The notes beneath the pieces were generated by a model that made no database searches, was not told where the DNA came from, and saw only the letters and a list, made by a program, of their open reading frames with translations. Position numbers and translations under genes: made by a program. Shown here piece after piece: positions 12,450 to 24,400 of a stretch of 64,000 bases of DNA (its first letter is position 1; the number at the start of each line of letters is the position of its first letter). Where the stretch lies: contig ARYC01000087.1 of assembly GCA_000711775.1 (NCBI GenBank), positions 228,006 through 292,005 of the forward strand. The letters run 5' to 3'. The stretch comes from Oxytricha trifallax (taxonomy: Eukaryota; Ciliophora; Spirotrichea; Sporadotrichida; Oxytrichidae).

Positions 12450-15400
12450 TCATATAATTAATGGGTTATCTGATCTCATTGCCTATTCAGTTTTAATGTA
12501 ATTATTGCTGTTTCCATTAGCGTTATTAATCAAATTTCCCAATAAAGTTCCAGTGTTATCTCTCGGTGTGACAAAGGAATCTAACTTTTATTTTTGTAAT
12601 TAGCTTCTCTGTTATGCAACATTTCCGAAATCTTTTGCTTTATTGTTGCATTTTTATACCAGTTCTTCCAGTAAAGTTGCATTCTTTTATTAGGTTAAGT
12701 TAGAGTAAAAATAGCATGAAAATCAATAAATTAAAAGAATTGTAATATCAAAAGAGTACCCGTGATTCTGATTTTAGTTGAACGATTAAATGGTTGCAAA
12801 ATTGGATGAAGAACTAGTCATATATTGCTTATCAAAAGTTTAGCTTCTTGCAAGATCATTAGAAGTGAGGTTTCTGTCTTGACTTGATCTCAATTCGTCC
12901 TCTATGATTTTCTTTTAGTGGCAAGCTACACAGTTTTCTTTCATAGAAGGGAGTTGGTTAATGGATCCATGAGGATATTGCTTCATATTATGATTGGTTT
13001 TATCATTGAACAATACACTTGTCATTTATGAGGTTTATATCTAGGATGGAGAGTACATGAGGTTATTGGAACTAGTAGATTTCTTCATTATTGCTTCATT
13101 ATGACTAATTTAATTGTCCTAGAGTCTTGGAGCATGATAGTGATGGTTCATTTAAGATTGCATGTGATTGTGGCTTGACCCATTTCCATTAACAAGAACT
13201 GACTTATACATTTGCTGGTTGTTCCTTGATTACTATGAGCCAAGCTGAGTGTTTTAATGGATGCCAGATTTAATTGGAGACTCTGAAGGCAAAGGCTTTT
13301 GATTGTATTAATACTGATCTTCCTCATATTAATCTCCAATATTCATTTCATCATCTTGTAAGAACCTAGTCTATTGTTCTTCATCAATTAGTACACCTTC
13401 AATCGATGAAAGATCACCCACATATTGATTATCAGGATCTGTTATTAGATTCTCTTAAGAGGATAGCTGATTGTTCAAGTTATTGAAGTCTTAAAGCTTC
13501 TAAGGAGTGATTTAACTGCTGTTGCTTTGAATATTTTTATATTGGTTTTGAGTTTTATTTATCATTAAGTTCGAAACATTTGAGACTTCAATCTACTATT
13601 TAGTCTTTACGTTTTTATGATTAAGGATATCTTCAATTTCAAAGTCAAACTTTCTAGATAGTTATTATCTAATATCATTAGAACTTTCTATTGAACCCTA
13701 GCTTAATTAGGAGAGCAAATTGTTTTAAACTTGGTTATTTTAAGGCTTTGCTTATTAAGGCACAGCTTGTTTAGAGAAAAGATCATTCATAATTTTAAAG
13801 TTTCCTCCAAGTTGATTAGCAGGCTTCAATCTTTACTAGAGTTGGCTATTCTCTTCATGTTGATTACTTATGATTTGATTTTACACAGATATTATATCAT
13901 CACAAAATTCTGGGAAATTATTGTGAATATCCAAGAACTATTTGAGTTAGGGGCTCTCCTTAATATCATTCATTCTTTAAATATAAATCTTATATTATAA
14001 ATTATAGCAGGAATTAAAGCAAGATCCTAGAGATACTATTGAAGGATTTTTCTTCTATCCTCAATTAAACTTGTTCCTCCGTTAGCTCCACTTTGAACTC
14101 CTCTTCCTTTGATATTTCCAAAATCATTCAAAGTCTTCTGAGAAAATTAGAATGAGCTTTATGGGAATTTAATGTTTGGATATTGATTAATCAACTTTTC
14201 ATGTAGTGTGCAGAATGCTTTGTATTTCTAGCAAACAACCCAGGTTTTGTCATTGAAGTTAATTTGGACAACATACTCCGTGTATTATCTATTGTCTAAC
14301 GGGTCCATATCTATTCTAGTTTACTAAATGCTTATACTTAGTGGAATCTAGAAGAAGTGTGACCTGGTGTAGCGATTATCTTTATTGCAAGATTTAACGT
14401 GATCTACAAAGATCTCGGAGGGGAAGAACACCTAACAGAACTTGCACTGCATAGATTAAGAATGCTTAAAAACACGCTGGTATATTTTTATTAAGCTGAG
14501 CTTTTATTACAACTACTGATTTCTCTATTCAACTTTTCCAATAGTCTCTGATAAGTTTTTGTTTACCTATAGTAGTTATGAATCCTAATCTTTATCTTAA
14601 CTTCTACTGTTAATTGCTTAAAGCAGGACTTCATGCATTTTCTTGTTTTCTTCAATATGCTTTTAAGAAAAGGATAATTACTCTTGTAAGAACTGTTTTT
14701 CTTATTCCCACTATCTTTATTTTTCAACGCTTACTGTAGTCTCTGAACTTTTACCTTCGTCAATTTTCTTTTAAAAGAATTCTTTCATAATTTCTATTTC
14801 TTTTTTCTTCTCCTCATCCTTATTTCTAGAATGCTAGTCTGATTATTTAAGTTAGTTTTCAAGGAGTGCTATTTTCTCAAGGAGTTGCCTATTTTCATTA
14901 AATAGCTACTCGACTCTATAAGTAAGATTTTGGTTATCTCTTTCCATAAAACTAAGCTTCTGCTCTTTCAAGGCTTAATCTTTTTCATATTGAATTTAAG
15001 ATTTCAAGCCAGAATCCTCTGCATTTTTAAGTCTTAATTAGTAATCTTTGATTTAGGTCTGAAGTTGATTTTCTATATTCTCTTTAGTTTCATTTAATTA
15101 AGTGACTTTATCCTAAAGCTAAGATTCAAGCTTACTTCTCTCAACTTCAAGTAGCCTTAATTTCTCCTCATAAATTTTATTGTTTGCTCTTAAATTTTAC
15201 TATTCACCTTATATGTCAATTAGTTTGTTTTGCAAGTTATTTCTCTCTGATTCAAAATCTGACTTTTTACTCTGTAGATCTTTTTCTAGGAAATTTGATT
15301 TTTCAGTTAATTGTCTATTTTGATTAGTGAGTAACTCTTTTTCTTTTCTAAAAATGGATTCATAGCCTTTCATTATTAGCTTCTCACATATGCCTTTTAT

Positions 15401-17032
15401 AACTGAATCTTTCTAGTTGTAAGTAACAGAGGCAGTTAGTTAAGTAAAAGTTGACTTGAGTTAATCGATTTCTTTGTTAAAGTCAGGAATGGCAACATAT
15501 AGATCTTGTCTGATCTATTATTCAATATTCTCAACATCCTTCTTAATTAATTCTTGACATTTAGATTCATATATTTGCATGCATTTTTACTTGACTATTT
15601 AATATTTCTTTGCAATCTCATCTAGTATTTTACCTTCAAATTCTTTCAAATTTTAACCAACAGCTTTGTCTTTAAAGTATATTAGACTCTCCTCTCTCAA
15701 TTTCTTATGAATTTACTTTACATCGTTATAGTTAACGCAGTCAGTCTTTTTAAAATTCAAAAATACTTTGCCATTTATCTCCTTCTCGTACAATTAAATA
15801 GCCTCTTATATCGCTCTCTAGCATTCATTTTGGCATAGGTAAGTCCAAGCTGACTCAATGCAAGGAACAGAGCCTTTATTTATTGCTGTGACATAAGATT
15901 AGCATAATTCTAGGAACATCTCACCAGTTATAAATCTTCCATTTAGCACTTTAGGCTTGACTCTTTTGAATATTCTTGCTCTTAGTGTAGTCATTTAATC
16001 AATGAATTCTGGTCTCAAACTCTCATCGTTAATCTATTGCAAATTTTGAAGATCTTTTTCTTCTTCTGTTGGCCTAACCATAGTATAGCAATCCCGATCC
16101 TTGAAGAAATTTAGGATCAATCTTTAGGGCACGGGGAAATCAATATAAAGAGTTAAAGTTAATTAAATAGTAGACACTTTTTTTTAAAAAAGTACCCATA
16201 ATCTTCTTATCTTATTTTTCTTTTCAATGTTATCTGAGGTACCCTTCTGCTCTTTTAAGGAATTTTCTAGGTACTCTTTTGAGTTTATAGGATTTCCATA
16301 TTAATCTAACAACCTCAGAGCAAAGTCCCTGACGACCCACAAAAATGATGGAAAATATTTTGCAACATCATCTGGATCAGCTTCCTCTGCCTTTTAGTTT
16401 TTTATTTGCAATTATTTGGACAAATTGACTATGAGAGATAAGTTTTGCAAAGCGTTCTCATCTATGGTTCCCATCGAGTTGTATACAAAGTATGAACTTA
16501 GCAAAAGCGCGAGCAAGAATATTCTTGTATCATGATTTTGATCTTCATTAAAAGCGCCAATACCTTCACTGTCTACTATGAATACTTTTAAGGGTGGCTC
16601 CCCAGGCTTACTCTCAATTTCAATTGGCTTGTTCCAAATCCATAGACCCTAGATTTAAAATTATAAAGATTTGATTTTAACGAATGAAGAACTTACTTTA
16701 GTGCAGGGATTGATTGTTGGACCAACTCCAAAACCATTTTGATCCTTTTTATTCAAGATAATTCTGTTCAACAGAAATGATTTTCCAGTTCTGTATTTTC
16801 CAGCTACTGCTATGATACCAATTTTCTCTTTGATATTTTGAAGAAGCTCAATGGCATCCTAACTTACTTGAAATCCTATAATGAATAATGAGATATAAAA
16901 ACACAGAGTTTATAAAAGTTATTTACCATCTTTTTAATCATATGTAATGAGATTAATAGCCCTTTCTGGCTACTCTTGAATTTATGATGCTCCATTTTCT
17001 AAGTTTTATTGATCCCCTTGAGTTATATTCAT
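12450..17032 (-). CDS. guanylate-binding-protein-like large GTPase with long coiled-coil tail
   Basis: From ATG 17032. The GTPase domain follows after about 35 residues and an intron: P-loop AGKYRTGKSFLLN, a switch region with FGVGPTINPCTKG, G3 DSEGIGAFNED and an FLWVVRDFALRL block with the RD dipeptide typical of GB1/atlastin-type G domains. Next come the FFKDRDCYTMVRP motif and an all-helical middle domain, then several hundred residues of coiled coil (ERNNLQNKLIDIQGEQQNL and similar) and a Q/N-rich C-terminus ending at TGA 12450-12452. In the GBP family these are dynamin-related GTPases acting on membranes. An intron or IES near 16140-16195 is not exactly resolved. The coiled-coil tail makes the protein much longer than animal GBPs. 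Confidence 0.85.
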
Positions 17033-17668
17033 ATCTAAATATAGTTGATATTGCGGAAATATAAGTGATTAATCTTTACTTGGATTATTACCTGTTAATT
17101 ACACGAAACAATTATTTTATTGCAATATTTAAGGCAATCTCAAATCTTTACCATTTTCTTCAAAAAGGTCCTTTTAAGTTTCCATTTTGAATTTAAATAT
17201 ATCGATTACAAACCTATCAAATTCAAATATAAAGGGCTTAAAATATTAGATATTTCAATTTATCGGCTAAAATTCACAGCTATATATCGAAACTTAATTA
17301 AAATAAAAAATATATTAGAGAAGGAAAAAAATGTTACAGAGAAAAGCTAATAAACCTCTATAACAGTTAAGATAAAATAGAAAGATTGATATTTCTACAA
17401 GCTCAAGAAAATCGAAATCCCCTTCGTCATAGTTTAATTATAATTTAAATTTTGAATATATAATATATAGTATTCAATACTTTTATAGTTTCTAGTGAGG
17501 CAAAATTCATTCACTACCCAAAATAGCATGCTTGCTACAGATACCAGTTTAATATGTTTATTTAAATGGTAGTATGGATATTTTTAACATTATTTTAATA
17601 TATATATATAGTAAAATAAATAAAAAACTCCCAGTTCTCTACATTCTTACAGATCAAACTCCAAAAAG
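17033..17668. other. AT-rich intergenic spacer between divergent genes
   Basis: About 640 bp separating the start of the GTPase gene from the start of the Q-rich gene on the other strand. It contains a short (TA)n run near 17580-17610. An open frame at 17120-17350 is Lys/Ile/Tyr-rich, low in complexity, and not convincing as coding. The spacer presumably holds both 5' ends and any chromosome-end signals; I could not identify them. Confidence 0.6.
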
Positions 17669-20041
17669 ATGTTTAAAACACACTTTAAAATAATAGAACA
17701 GCAACCACAGCCTTTAAATAAATAGCCAATTCCAGGATTTATAAAGCCATAAAGCCGAAGAAATATAGTTCAAACTGATTCTATGAAGGGGTTAAAACCT
17801 GTTCCCATATAGAAGAAAAAGAAAATTAAAGTCAATCATGAACTCTATGATCACTTGAATAAAATAAGGTATATTTTGATTTAGAATATTAAATCAATCT
17901 TTAGCTATAAAATGAATAAAACATTCCACTCCAATTTAATAAAAAGTCCTAATTTATAAATCCAGGACAAAGTCTCAAAGAAGATAAAACAATTAATGTA
18001 AAGTATTTGTCAAATTACTCTGTAGCATAATAAAATTTGGAAGATAGCTTAACTAGAGAAACAGATAACCAAAATATCATAAGCCCACCAGTAACCCAGT
18101 TTTTACCCAACATACATGCAAATGGAAGTTTTATAGGTTAAAATTCATAATAAGTTTAAAACCTTCAATAATAATAAAGTAATTTTGCGCCCTTCAATTA
18201 AATACCCACTCAACAATTTTAACAGGTGAATCATGCTCAAAATCATCATTTATATTGCTAAATAGCATTGAATTTAAACTATTAATTTAGGTTGTACAAA
18301 GAATATATACTTGAATATAATTAAATTGAAAAAATAAATTTAAATGTCGAATATTACTCTGACAGCAAATCTGCTCCAACAAGTTAGATGTAGTAACAAT
18401 CACCTTTGCTAACTGGATTTTAGTATGGTAGTCCTTTAACTACAATTGGTGCAGGTATGGGCTATAACTACTAAGATTATCTCAAATAAATCACATTAAT
18501 TAATATTTTAAATATCATTTTAACATAGATTTTTAACTAAATAAATCATAGAAGCTACAAATAGTTCGAATTTCGAATATTACTGGAGTAACTTCCTTGC
18601 ATAACATCAAGTATTCTTGCAATATAATATGTTTCAAGAAGATTATTAATAATAAATCATTTTAATTTTTAAGTAAATTCCTTGATTACAATAATTGAAT
18701 ATAAAGATCTGGATTTAATGATGTAGACAGAAGATTTGATTGAGAGAATATGCACTGTTTAAAATGAGTAGCTTTACTAAAAAGAATGCTACCTACATAA
18801 TCTTTACAAAATGATGGCTTTTCATTATAATAGGATTAATTTTATATTTATAAAGTAACTCCATTTTAAAGTTATGATAAGTGAATTTAAAATAATAGGG
18901 AATAAAACATTGAGATGTCTCAAAGATTTTTACTTAAAAGTAATAGAGAAGCAAAGCAATACCCTAATTTACCGAATGAAAGATAATTGCAAATATCTAT
19001 GCTAGAGAATTATTTGAATATTGCTCATGCTTACACATACCTTTAGCAGTAAGTTCTTTATATCTATATTTCTTACATAAATTATTTGTTTATATATTAA
19101 ATATGCTAAGCTTAAAGTTTAACTAATAATATGAAACTATAGATACAATGAAGGAATAACAAGTTTAAACGAAGCTCTAACTCTCTCAGCTTTGATGTTG
19201 TAAAATCATGATAAAGAAAATAAACTTTTTGTGTAAAAGCAATTGTACTAAGAAAATCCTGAATTGGAGTATTTAATTTCACTTATCGTGGATTGCTACA
19301 AATAGAAATACAATTTAATGTGCTAATATCAGGGGTAGTATAAGAAAGGATTGAAACAAATTAGAGAAGCATTGCTGATAGCACAGAAGTATTGTTTTAA
19401 TAAAATTAATTTTAAGAATTGTAATAAAGTATTTTAATATCTATAAATACCTGTATGATGGATAGCATTTAATCATTAGAGATTTGCAATTAATGATAAG
19501 AAAACATCTGCTCGACAAGTCCAAGCATAAAAAACTCAAAAAATCTGAGAATAAGCGTCTTAAGCAACTACCCCAAAACCCCTTGCTAAGCAGTTTATCA
19601 AGTCGAAGTAGTAGCAGTAGTTCCTCTTCAAGTGATAAGTCAAAAAAGTCAAAGAAACATCACATAAAAACTCTTCATGATTACAACAGCATTCTCTAAA
19701 CTTAGACCAATAATAAGTCCCTCCACCCAGATGACTTAAATAGCGAATATAACAACATTAAACTATTGACGCATAAAGATAAAAGTAAAAGCAGATCCAG
19801 CTCTGCTATTTACGATTATAGTGCTACCGAGCAGAAACATCTAAATGATCCACCAAATTAAAGGAATTCTGATATAAGGAGTTCCTGAAGCAACTATGAT
19901 AAAGCCAGGGCTTATTCTTAATTTGAGAACTTATTGAACTCTTTCTATAATCAATATCTGAACTAGGGAGCGGTTAGTTAAGCACAAGGATTCAATCAGA
20001 ATTAAGAAGCTAATTATAAATGTAATTCAAAAATTAATTGA
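17669..20041 (+). CDS. Q-rich protein with helical middle and Ser/Lys-rich tail, unknown function
   Basis: Starts at ATG 17669 (MFKTHFKIIEQQPQPLNKQ) with a short intron near 17871-17886. The Q/N-rich N-terminal half includes TIGAGMGYNYQDYLKQ. After two resolved IESs (18494-18548 and 18835-18899) comes a helical region with Cys/His residues (ERICTVQNEQLYQKECYLHN), then ENYLNIAHAYTYLQQYNEG and a KKGLKQIREALLIAQKYC helix that read like TPR-type repeats. The tail has a serine run (SSRSSSSSSSSSDKSKKSKK) ending at TGA 20039-20041. A large intron sits at about 19051-19140. The exact splice pattern at 18640-18720 and 19420-19480 is uncertain. Family not recognised. Confidence 0.7.
18494..18548. other. 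IES, pointer AAATAAATCA
   Basis: 55 bp; 10-bp pointer at 18484-18493 and 18539-18548. Removal joins YNYQDYLKQI to IEATNSSNFEYYW in frame. Confidence 0.85.
18835..18899. other. IES, pointer ATAATAGG
   Basis: 65 bp; 8-bp pointer at 18827-18834 and 18892-18899. Removal joins MMAFHYNR to EQNIEMSQRF in frame. Confidence 0.85.
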
Positions 20042-20195
20042 ATTTTAAACTGATTTATTGAGAACTTTCAATATAATGGCAGCTGCTATCAAAAAGAAAA
20101 TCATGATTGTAAAAGTTAAGGACAAAAATTCTATATTACACATATAAATTATCTATAGAAGTGTTTTGTTTTTGTGAATTGCTAAAATATATCTG

Positions 20196-20987
20196 AATCT
20201 GTTAATTTCATGCTGCTTACTGTGATCTCTTTCTAAATCAAACTTTACCTCATTATGACAAAACCTGCATGTGTAGAATTCCAAACACTGATCACATTGA
20301 ATTTAGCATCCAGTTCTATAGTGACTGCATCCATATGATTTTTTGACTTCTTAATGTCCGTTGAATGCTTTGTTTTCTTTATCAGAATTATTATGACTCT
20401 GATGTTTCACTATGAATTAATAATTTAATGATCCGGATTTAGGTTGATTGAATTAGTATAAAACTGGATATAATGGGAGACTTACCGTTTAATCTCAATT
20501 TTTCCATTTTAATTGATGAATTTTGTATTTAAATTTGAAATTAACTTAATATTGTGATTGATTTGATTTACTTGACTATTTAACTTCATAAATCAAAGTT
20601 TGATAGTTGCTTATAAGTACTCTCATTTAAGCAGATTGATTGCTCTCATTCTCTTGAATTTACTTAAATTCATCTACTTTATTTGCGTTTTAACCCTTTT
20701 ACACTTCAGAGTGAGGCTGGAAAGTTGGCTTGCTAATTATTTAATCGACATCATTTTTAATGCTTTCAGAGTCTACAGTTTAATCGTCTGTTGAGAAAGT
20801 TGTGTTCACAATGCTGTTTTAATCATCCATGAAACTTGAAGTATTATTGAAGTTGCTATCTCCATTTACGTCAATTATTTAATCTTAAGATGGTGATGAC
20901 GAATGATTTTAAAGTTTTTTAAAATAAAAACATATTTATTGAGGGATTAATAAAGGCAGTTAATAATTATAATTACCTACCCATCAT
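20196..20987 (-). CDS. RCHY1: RCHY1/Pirh2-like E3 ligase, N-terminal segment of a scrambled gene
   Basis: Minus-strand coding segment ending at the 13-bp pointer 20196-20208 (reverse complement of 493-505). It begins with an acidic Ser/Asp/Gln-rich leader (ATG candidates at 20987/20984 with an intron, or ATG 20507), has one small IES (20502-20536) and an intron near 20402-20486. It ends with the first half of a CHY zinc finger: YGCSHYRTGC, CDQC, FYTCRFCHNEV, then the His of DHSKQHEINR. In the Pirh2 family this is followed immediately by the block encoded at 506 on the plus strand. Beyond the pointer the frame here degenerates, so this segment cannot be a complete gene in this orientation. Confidence 0.88.
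20502..20536. other. IES, pointer AATTT (AAATT on coding strand)
   Basis: 35 bp in the minus-strand RCHY1 N-terminal segment; pointer copies at 20497-20501 and 20532-20536. Removal joins QVNFK to LRLNVKHQ in frame. The 5-bp AT-only pointer makes the exact boundaries uncertain. Confidence 0.55.
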
Positions 20988-21035
20988 ACTTAGAAATAAT
21001 GAAAAATATTATCTAAAATGATACATTTGAGCATG

Positions 21036-21242
21036 TTAAGTTGGATTTTAATCGAGATGAGCAATAATTATGGCTGGAACTAATCCGCAAATAAGTAGAC
21101 TTGCTGTGCCCCAAATAAATAATAAAATAGCGAAACCCTTGAAGCAACGTGCAGTTGGTTTTTTCAACTCCTGAAACTCAGAGCGTACTCTATTTGCGAA
21201 AGCTGGTATCATTTTTGTTAATATTTTACTTTTATAATACAA
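21036..21242 (-). CDS. small single-pass membrane protein, unknown
   Basis: Minus frame from ATG 21242 or the internal ATG 21209: MIPAFANRVRSEFQELKKP, then ARCFKGFAILLFIWG and the hydrophobic TASLLICGLVPAIIIAHLD. In ciliate code the frame continues past 21048 through TAA codons into the RCHY1 leader region, so its true end is unclear. Upstream is AT-rich. It could be a short membrane protein or an exon of a gene completed elsewhere. Not recognised. Confidence 0.45.
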
Positions 21243-21438
21243 TATTCTATATATTCAATCAAAAATATTAGCATATAAGTAAAAAATAGAAAAATTTAGA
21301 ATATAAGATAAGTAAAAAAATTAATCATATGATAGTATCAGGTAAATTACTGTTAAAACATAGATAGAAAATATACTAAGTAATTAGAAATAATTATAAT
21401 AGTAATATTATAACTATAATTGTACAGAAAATTTAATT

Positions 21439-24400
21439 ATGAAGTTTGGAGAGCAGTTTGATTATCACAAGATACCAGAGTGGTACGCTGACTATTTCGA
21501 CTACCTCAGGTTTAAGGCTATGTCTTAGAACTTTGCTGACAGGGTTAAGTGTAAGTTATTTATTTCATAAATATTACTGCATATTATTTACAATGAAAAT
21601 GGAAATGTAAAATCATTAGCATTTATAAAAAAATTAACCATCATTTAAACCCATAATTTTTTAAAATAATAATTTTACTTTTTCCTCGAATAAAGCGATA
21701 TTAAAAATAATTTTAATTAAAAAACACTTTTATTTTAATTCTAAGAGAATCAATATGTTATTACCTTCCTAAAAATATAAAAATAAATTAAAAATTCAAG
21801 GTTTTTATTACTGAAATACAGTTTCTTTAACTTTTGAGTATCCATTACAATTTAAACCCTTTAAATAGTCAAAGAAGCAGAGGCAGTTCAAGGGTATTAT
21901 TCTATCACTACTACTAAAAAGGTCATACGTATAGACATCAATAAAAGCTTCTTAATTTAATATATGAAAATTCCTTAGAAATTTTACTTTTAAAATGCTT
22001 TAATAACTAATTATTAAGCTAAAACACGTTTATGCCAAGTTATTTAAATCCAGTGCCAACTTTAACATAAGATTAAGCTCTTCAGAACAGCAATTCTATA
22101 GTTTTAGCTAACAAATTTACAAAACAAGAACAATCAGCCTTATACTAAAACGACAACAGTAATTAGACATTGAAGCCAATCAAAGAAGAAGATAATGAGA
22201 GTCAACTTGAAGAGGAGGACAGATTGGAGCGAGAAATTCTGAAGGAAGAGCTTAGTGGAAGATACGATAACATCAGGCAAAAAACTTTGAAAAAAATTAC
22301 AATTGCTAAATTTTTATGAAATTAATGGGACCTCGCATGAATCTATTTGTGACTCTAGTTCTTTGATTCCCATACAATAATTATTTGGTTAAAGCTAACT
22401 TACATATTGCTAAAGATTTTGGGTAGTCAAGAGACAGGACAAACACTCATAATCATCTTAATTAACTTAAAAGATTGTAGACTTAAAGAGAGGCATTACC
22501 TTATATGATAAGAGATGGGGCTCACTCATAATTACCATAGAAACATAAGCCTATATTTGATGATTCAATTTTAACTGAAGACAGCTTAGATAGTCTTGAA
22601 AATTCAGAAAAATCATAAAAAAAGAGGTTCAGTTAAACTTAAATTATGGGTAATGATAGAGGCACAAAGAGGAAAAATTCAAAATTACAATGAGGGTTGA
22701 TTTCATTGATGCTTCATATTGATTGATAAATAGCTGCATTTATTTAATTTGAAAGAAAAATTTTAATTAAAAAATATCCCTAAAATTATTGGTTTTAAGT
22801 AATGGTGCAAATGAAGTTGAGAAAGTTTTAAAGTTTGACTTGCCAAAAATTGATAAGAAAATTATAAACGCCTTAGAAAAAGACTTCTCAGTCAATAGAA
22901 AATGTAAGGATATATTTTATCTAATTCTTCATAGAGCAATCTGAAGGAGAAGAAAAAATGAAAGAATGGGTAACTTAATTCATAGAAGAAGTAGATAGGA
23001 TAGAGAAGTTTTATCAAGATAAGTTTAATGAATACAGATAAGAATTTAAGAAGCTAAAGTTTCAATACAATACCAAAAATGTAATGGGATCTGGAAAAGG
23101 GCCAAATTTATCATAAGAAAAGAATAACGGCAATGATCCTACAATTTCAGATTATGACTATTTCAAGAGACCTAGTACTTACAGTCAAGATGCCGAAGAG
23201 TTAAGAGAATAGTTGATAAGCAAAGAGGATCCTAACTAAAGTAATTAGCAACTCGAAAATACAGACAAGAGAAGAAATTCTGAGCAAAGGAAACCTATTA
23301 ATGTGGAAGACTATAAGTAAATGAGATTGAATACTCTTTTAAAAATTGCAAATGGTGCGAATGTTCCCAAGGAATTATCATCGGCAGATATTACTCAATT
23401 TGTTAGTAATACAGCTACAATCGAGAAACAAAAGCTAAACAAAGCCAAAGATGAGCTTGAGTATGCAACAAACTGGTAGAGAGCTTTCACTAATGTCTAC
23501 ACACATTTTAAATGGCTAAATTCATTCACTTAAATCAACTTTATTGCTCTTTAAAAGTGAGTTTAACACTCTTTATTAATAATCTTTATAGATAACTACA
23601 GAAATTTGTGAAGACATTTTTCTAATTTCCAGACAATATCATTGACAAGAAACTGTTAGCCTATCTTGAAAATAAAAGTTTCGTTAATCAAAAGGATGTT
23701 AACAAACAACTAAAGAAGATTATTAGGTTATACTAAACCTGTTTCACTGATGGAAGTAAAAAAAAGGCTATGTATAGTTTGGAGAAGAAAGAGGTTGAAA
23801 TGAGAAGGAAAGACTTGATTTTAATATCAATGTTTACTGGTGCGATTACGGTTACTGGAATCATGACTATACTTGTCCTAGTATTAGAAAATTATTAATA
23901 GATTTCCTATTTTTATTTGAGTTTTTTTATTCAGATTGTTATAATCCCAGGAGCAGATGATCCTTGGGAAGATTGGCTTGAGTTGTTTAATAGCTTTTAC
24001 ACATTTAGGTTCATTTTCATGTGTATATTGATTCTAGCTTTCACAGGTATAGACATCTATATACTAAGAGCTTTCAAAGTAAATTACTTATTTGTTCTAA
24101 CGAGAAACCCCTACACACACCCTCGACACTATAAAATTATTACCCCTCCCCACCCTATAAATCAATATTTTTGAATATGAATGTTTTTTCATACAGTGAA
24201 TCTAACTCGATCATTTATGATTTATAATAGGAAATTAATAATTATAATCAAAAACTTAATATATTAAAAAGTATTCGTATAGATCAGAAGCAGGTGGACC
24301 AACAGCACTCACATATAATGTAAGTTACAAAAAGTATATCTTAAATTTTTTTTTTATAGTGGTCCTACCTGGTAAGACTTCTGGTGCCACAAGGTCGGTG

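Noticed and set aside
13731-14000. Plus-strand 89-codon open frame
   Set aside because: Antisense of the GTPase gene's coiled-coil/Q-rich tail.
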